Of a DNA stretch of 6,513 nucleotides, positions 4,374 to 6,513 are shown piece after piece (the stretch's first letter is position 1; each line of letters starts with the position of its first letter). The notes under the pieces were generated by a model that was given only the letters and a program-made list of their open reading frames with translations, ran no database searches and had not been told where the DNA came from. Made by a program: the position numbers and the translations under genes. The stretch covers positions 1-6,513 of the forward strand of contig JADGGM010000188.1 in NCBI GenBank assembly GCA_019689955.1, written 5' to 3'. Source of the DNA: Gemmatimonadaceae bacterium. Lineage in GTDB: Bacteria; Gemmatimonadota; Gemmatimonadetes; Gemmatimonadales; Gemmatimonadaceae.

Positions 4374-6290
4374 CTACTTGCTCGCGACCGCCGGCTCCGG
4401 GCGCGATGGCCCCCCGCGCTCCGCCGCGGCGGGCGCCGTCACCGCTGACAGTCCGCTGACGATCCCGGCCTCGAGCCACGCGTATTCCCCCGCGAGCACC
4501 CGCTGGGCGATGCGGTACAGGGAGCCGTCGTTCGGGCCGAACAGGTTGCGGAAGTGGTCGGCGATCCGCAGCCGCGCTTCGCGGCAGAAGACGTCGGCGA
4601 GGTCCATGGCGTTCGCGTCGCCCGCCCTGGCGAGCATGAGCGCGCGCGAGCAGGTCGCCGCCATGGCGAACAGCTCGGCGCCGACGTCGACGGCGCGGAA
4701 GAGCACCATCTGCCGCCGCTCGAGCTTGGGCCCGAGTCGCACCATGGCATGGAAGATCGCGCGCCCGAGCTTGCGCGTGGTCCGCTCGATGTACCGCAGA
4801 TGCCCGGCGAGCTTCCCGAACTCGCCGTACGACCGCAAGCTCCCGATCCACCGCGTGGTATACCAGACGGGATAGAAGCGCGCCGAGCGCGCGAGCGCCG
4901 CCATCCGCTCGGCGCGCGTCGCCTCCGGGTTCACGACGTTGAACGCCGTCTTGAAGTGGAAGTCGACCGCCTCGCGGGCAATGAAGAGCCGCATGATCTC
5001 CGAGGACCCCTCGAAGATCAGGTTGATGCGGAAATCGCGCATCGCGCGCTCCACCGGGATCGGCGCCTCCCCGCGCGCGCGGAGCGAGTCGGCCGTCTCG
5101 TAGCCGCGCCCGCCGCGGATCTGCAGCGTGTCGTCGACGATCCGCCACCCCGCCTCGGTGTTCCACATCTTCGCGATCGCCGCCTCGAGGCGGATGTCGT
5201 ACCCGCCGCGGTCCGCCATCGCGCTCGCCAGCTCGGCGATCGACTCCATGGCGAAGGTGTTGGCCGCCATCTTCGCGATCTTCTGCGCGATCGCCTCGTG
5301 CTTCCCGATCGGCTGCCCCCACTGCACCCGCGCGCTCGCCCACTCGCGCGCCACACGCACCATCTGCTTGGCACCGTACGCCGCACTCGCCGGGAGCGTG
5401 AGCCGCCCGGTGTTGAGCGTCACGAGGGCGAGCTTGAGCCCCTTCCCTTCCGCCCACAGGATGTTCTCGCGCGGCACCTTCACGTTGGTGAAGCGGATCA
5501 TCCCGTTCTCGATCGCCTTGAGCCCCATGAAGCGGCACCGGTGCACGACCTCCACCCCGGGCCAGTTCGTTTCGACGATGAACGCGGTGATCTGCTTCTT
5601 CGCCTTCCCGTTCACGATCGCGTCCGGCGTCCGCGCCATCACGACCATCAACTCGGCGCGCGTGCCGTTCGTGCACCAGAGCTTCGTCCCGTTGAGGATG
5701 AAGTGCGAGCCATCCTCGGACGGTGTGGCGGTGGTGCGCATGTTCGCCGGGTCGCTCCCCGCGTCGACTTCGGTGAGGGCGAACGCGGAGATGGCGCCGC
5801 GGGCGAGGCGGGGGAAGTATTTCTTTTTCTGCTCCTCGGTCCCGAACAGCTTGAGCGGCTGCGGGAGCCCGATGGACTGGTGGGCGGAGAGGAGCGCAGT
5901 GAGCGAGCCGTCTTTGGAGGTGACCATCCCCATCGCGCGCACGTAGCTGCGCTGGGAGAGGCCGAGCCCGCCGTACTCGCGCGGGATCTTGATCCCGAAC
6001 GCCCCCATGTCGCGCAGCTCCTGGACGAGCGGCTCCGGGATCTCCCCGGTGCGGTCGATCTCGTCGGAGTCGACGCGCTCGAGGAAGGCGCGCAGCTTGT
6101 CGAGGAAGGGCTTGGCGCGCGCGTCTTCGTCGGGATCGTCGGGCGGGAAGGGGTGGATCAGGTCGAGGCGGAAGCGCCCGAGAAAGAGCTCACGAAGGAA
6201 GCTGGGCTCCGCCCACTCGCTCTCGCGCGCTGCTTCGGCAACGTCGCGGGCTTCCTTCTCCGAGGCCAGGCCGTGCGTCGAGTCTGCCAT
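4374..6290 (-). CDS. Acyl-CoA dehydrogenase, long form with C-terminal extension
   Basis: This 638-residue flavoprotein would oxidise an acyl-CoA to the trans-2-enoyl-CoA, passing electrons to electron-transfer flavoprotein, as the first step of beta-oxidation or a related acyl-CoA pathway. The N-terminal helical domain (about 60-165) includes the GAFGIKIPREYGGLG segment (96-110). The beta domain has ALTEVDAGSD (171-180) and WCTNGT (205-210), the FAD/substrate signatures. The C-terminal helical domain has SARVQWGQPIGKHEAIAQ (319-336), QIRGGRGY (390-397) and IFEGSSEIMR (425-434), where Glu427 aligns with the catalytic base of medium-chain acyl-CoA dehydrogenase. Ordinary members are about 380-400 residues; here some 50 residues precede the core and about 190 follow it (446-638), mostly helical, as in the VLCAD/ACAD9-like long forms. 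Chain-length preference cannot be read. There is no signal peptide. The ATG is preceded by AGAGGA, three bases away. No ETF or other beta-oxidation gene lies in the window. Confidence 0.95.
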   Translation of the reverse strand: MADSTHGLASEKEARDVAEAARESEWAEPSFLRELFLGRFRLDLIHPFPPDDPDEDARAKPFLDKLRAFLERVDSDEIDRTGEIPEPLVQELRDMGAFGIKIPREYGGLGLSQRSYVRAMGMVTSKDGSLTALLSAHQSIGLPQPLKLFGTEEQKKKYFPRLARGAISAFALTEVDAGSDPANMRTTATPSEDGSHFILNGTKLWCTNGTRAELMVVMARTPDAIVNGKAKKQITAFIVETNWPGVEVVHRCRFMGLKAIENGMIRFTNVKVPRENILWAEGKGLKLALVTLNTGRLTLPASAAYGAKQMVRVAREWASARVQWGQPIGKHEAIAQKIAKMAANTFAMESIAELASAMADRGGYDIRLEAAIAKMWNTEAGWRIVDDTLQIRGGRGYETADSLRARGEAPIPVERAMRDFRINLIFEGSSEIMRLFIAREAVDFHFKTAFNVVNPEATRAERMAALARSARFYPVWYTTRWIGSLRSYGEFGKLAGHLRYIERTTRKLGRAIFHAMVRLGPKLERRQMVLFRAVDVGAELFAMAATCSRALMLARAGDANAMDLADVFCREARLRIADHFRNLFGPNDGSLYRIAQRVLAGEYAWLEAGIVSGLSAVTAPAAAERGGPSRPEPAVASK

Positions 6291-6293
6291 GCG

Positions 6294-6312
6294 TCCTCTC
6301 GCAGGTAAGAGG
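6294..6312 (-). promoter_or_regulatory. Acyl-CoA dehydrogenase ribosome binding site in a small stem
   Basis: AGAGGA (6299-6294 on the minus strand) is the ribosome binding site, with a somewhat short gap of three bases to the ATG. Its AGAGG can pair with CCTCT at 6312-6308 around an eight-base loop. Only five pairs are involved, so folding is uncertain. Confidence 0.4.
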
Positions 6313-6328
6313 GGCGCGCCCTGCTTCG

Positions 6329-6347
6329 GGCGGCGGATGGCGCCGCC
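6329..6347 (-). other. GC-rich leader hairpin
   Basis: GGCGGCG (6329-6335) and CGCCGCC (6341-6347) form a perfect seven-pair stem with a five-base loop in the predicted untranslated leader of the acyl-CoA dehydrogenase. No T-run follows, so it is not an evident attenuator. Confidence 0.3.
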
Positions 6348-6371
6348 GGCGGACGTCGATCCCGTTGATGC

Positions 6372-6401
6372 AACTTACATCCGGCCGCGAGCCCCGTTCA
6401 A
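6372..6401 (-). promoter_or_regulatory. Predicted promoter of the acyl-CoA dehydrogenase
   Basis: On the minus strand TTGAAC (6401-6396) is followed after 18 bases by TAAGTT (6377-6372). The -35 keeps TTGA and the -10 keeps TA...T. Transcription would start near 6365, giving a leader of about 75 bases that carries two small hairpins. Confidence 0.5.
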
Positions 6402-6489
6402 TCAGCGAAAGCCCCTACCCTCCCCCCAAACGGAGCCCGATTGCGCTCCGCCCGCACAGGGTTTCCGCGACTCGGTCCACAAGCTTTCA

Positions 6490-6495
6490 ATTATA
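6490..6495 (-). promoter_or_regulatory. Perfect TATAAT in an AT-rich patch
   Basis: The minus strand reads TATAAT at 6495-6490, inside a stretch (about 6478-6503) far more AT-rich than the rest of the window. The matching -35 would fall at or beyond the right edge. It may be a second, distal promoter for the acyl-CoA dehydrogenase. The plus strand of the same patch could serve a gene to the right. The stretch from 6402 to the edge holds no gene that I can support; it also contains a six-pair dyad, CGGAGC (6431-6436) with GCTCCG (6445-6450). Confidence 0.35.
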
Positions 6496-6513
6496 CACAA
6501 AAGACGCTCCCCA

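Noticed and set aside
4204..5676. A 490-codon minus-strand frame overlapping the dehydrogenase in another frame
   Set aside because: Arg/Gly/Ala-rich shadow of the real frame on the same strand, with no domain and no start signal.
4554..6308. A 584-codon plus-strand open frame opposite the acyl-CoA dehydrogenase
   Set aside because: Low-complexity Arg/Glu/His-rich translation without motifs; the minus-strand frame carries every acyl-CoA dehydrogenase signature.
1..6513. CRISPR, tRNA, rRNA, insertion sequence or attachment site
   Set aside because: No spaced direct repeats, no cloverleaf or rRNA-like sequence, and no transposase or integrase motif was seen on either strand.

Overview
The window is GC-rich bacterial chromosome (roughly 70% G+C by eye) with five genes on both strands, tightly packed and in ordinary metabolic or transport families. 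The base composition, the short intergenic gaps and a recurring TA(A/G)(C/G)TTG-type -10 element suggest a high-GC phylum such as Gemmatimonadota. That placement is inference from general impression; no rRNA or other marker gene is present to prove it.

Layout, left to right. (1) Bases 1-1173, plus strand: the C-terminal part of a putative glycoside hydrolase of the DUF4015 type, entering from beyond the left edge through a Pro/Ala/Thr-rich linker. (2) 1195-2085, minus strand, convergent with it: a beta-hydroxyacid dehydrogenase of the 3-hydroxyisobutyrate dehydrogenase family. (3) 2086-2198: a divergent intergenic region holding two promoter-like signals and several dyads. (4) 2199-4285, plus strand: three co-directional genes, namely a small HMA-fold protein that has lost one metal-binding cysteine, a full-length MgtE magnesium channel/transporter, and a small canonical GMSCGHC copper-chaperone-like HMA protein. 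Each has its own promoter-like -10 element, so they look like neighbouring single genes more than one tight operon. (5) 4286-4373: a strong GC-rich hairpin between convergent genes. (6) 4374-6290, minus strand: a long acyl-CoA dehydrogenase with a C-terminal extension. (7) 6291-6513: its leader and promoter, ending in an AT-rich patch with a perfect TATAAT on the minus strand.

Functionally, the central block concerns divalent metal handling (Mg2+ uptake by MgtE, soft-metal binding by the canonical HMA protein). It is flanked by CoA/hydroxyacid catabolism enzymes (the dehydrogenase and the acyl-CoA dehydrogenase), which could both serve fatty-acid or branched-chain amino-acid breakdown but are not adjacent to each other. 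I see no mobile element, CRISPR array, tRNA, rRNA or phage gene. I do not see a convincing undescribed system. The most unusual items are the cysteine-deficient HMA protein beside mgtE and the symmetrical regulatory architecture of the 2086-2198 divergent region.
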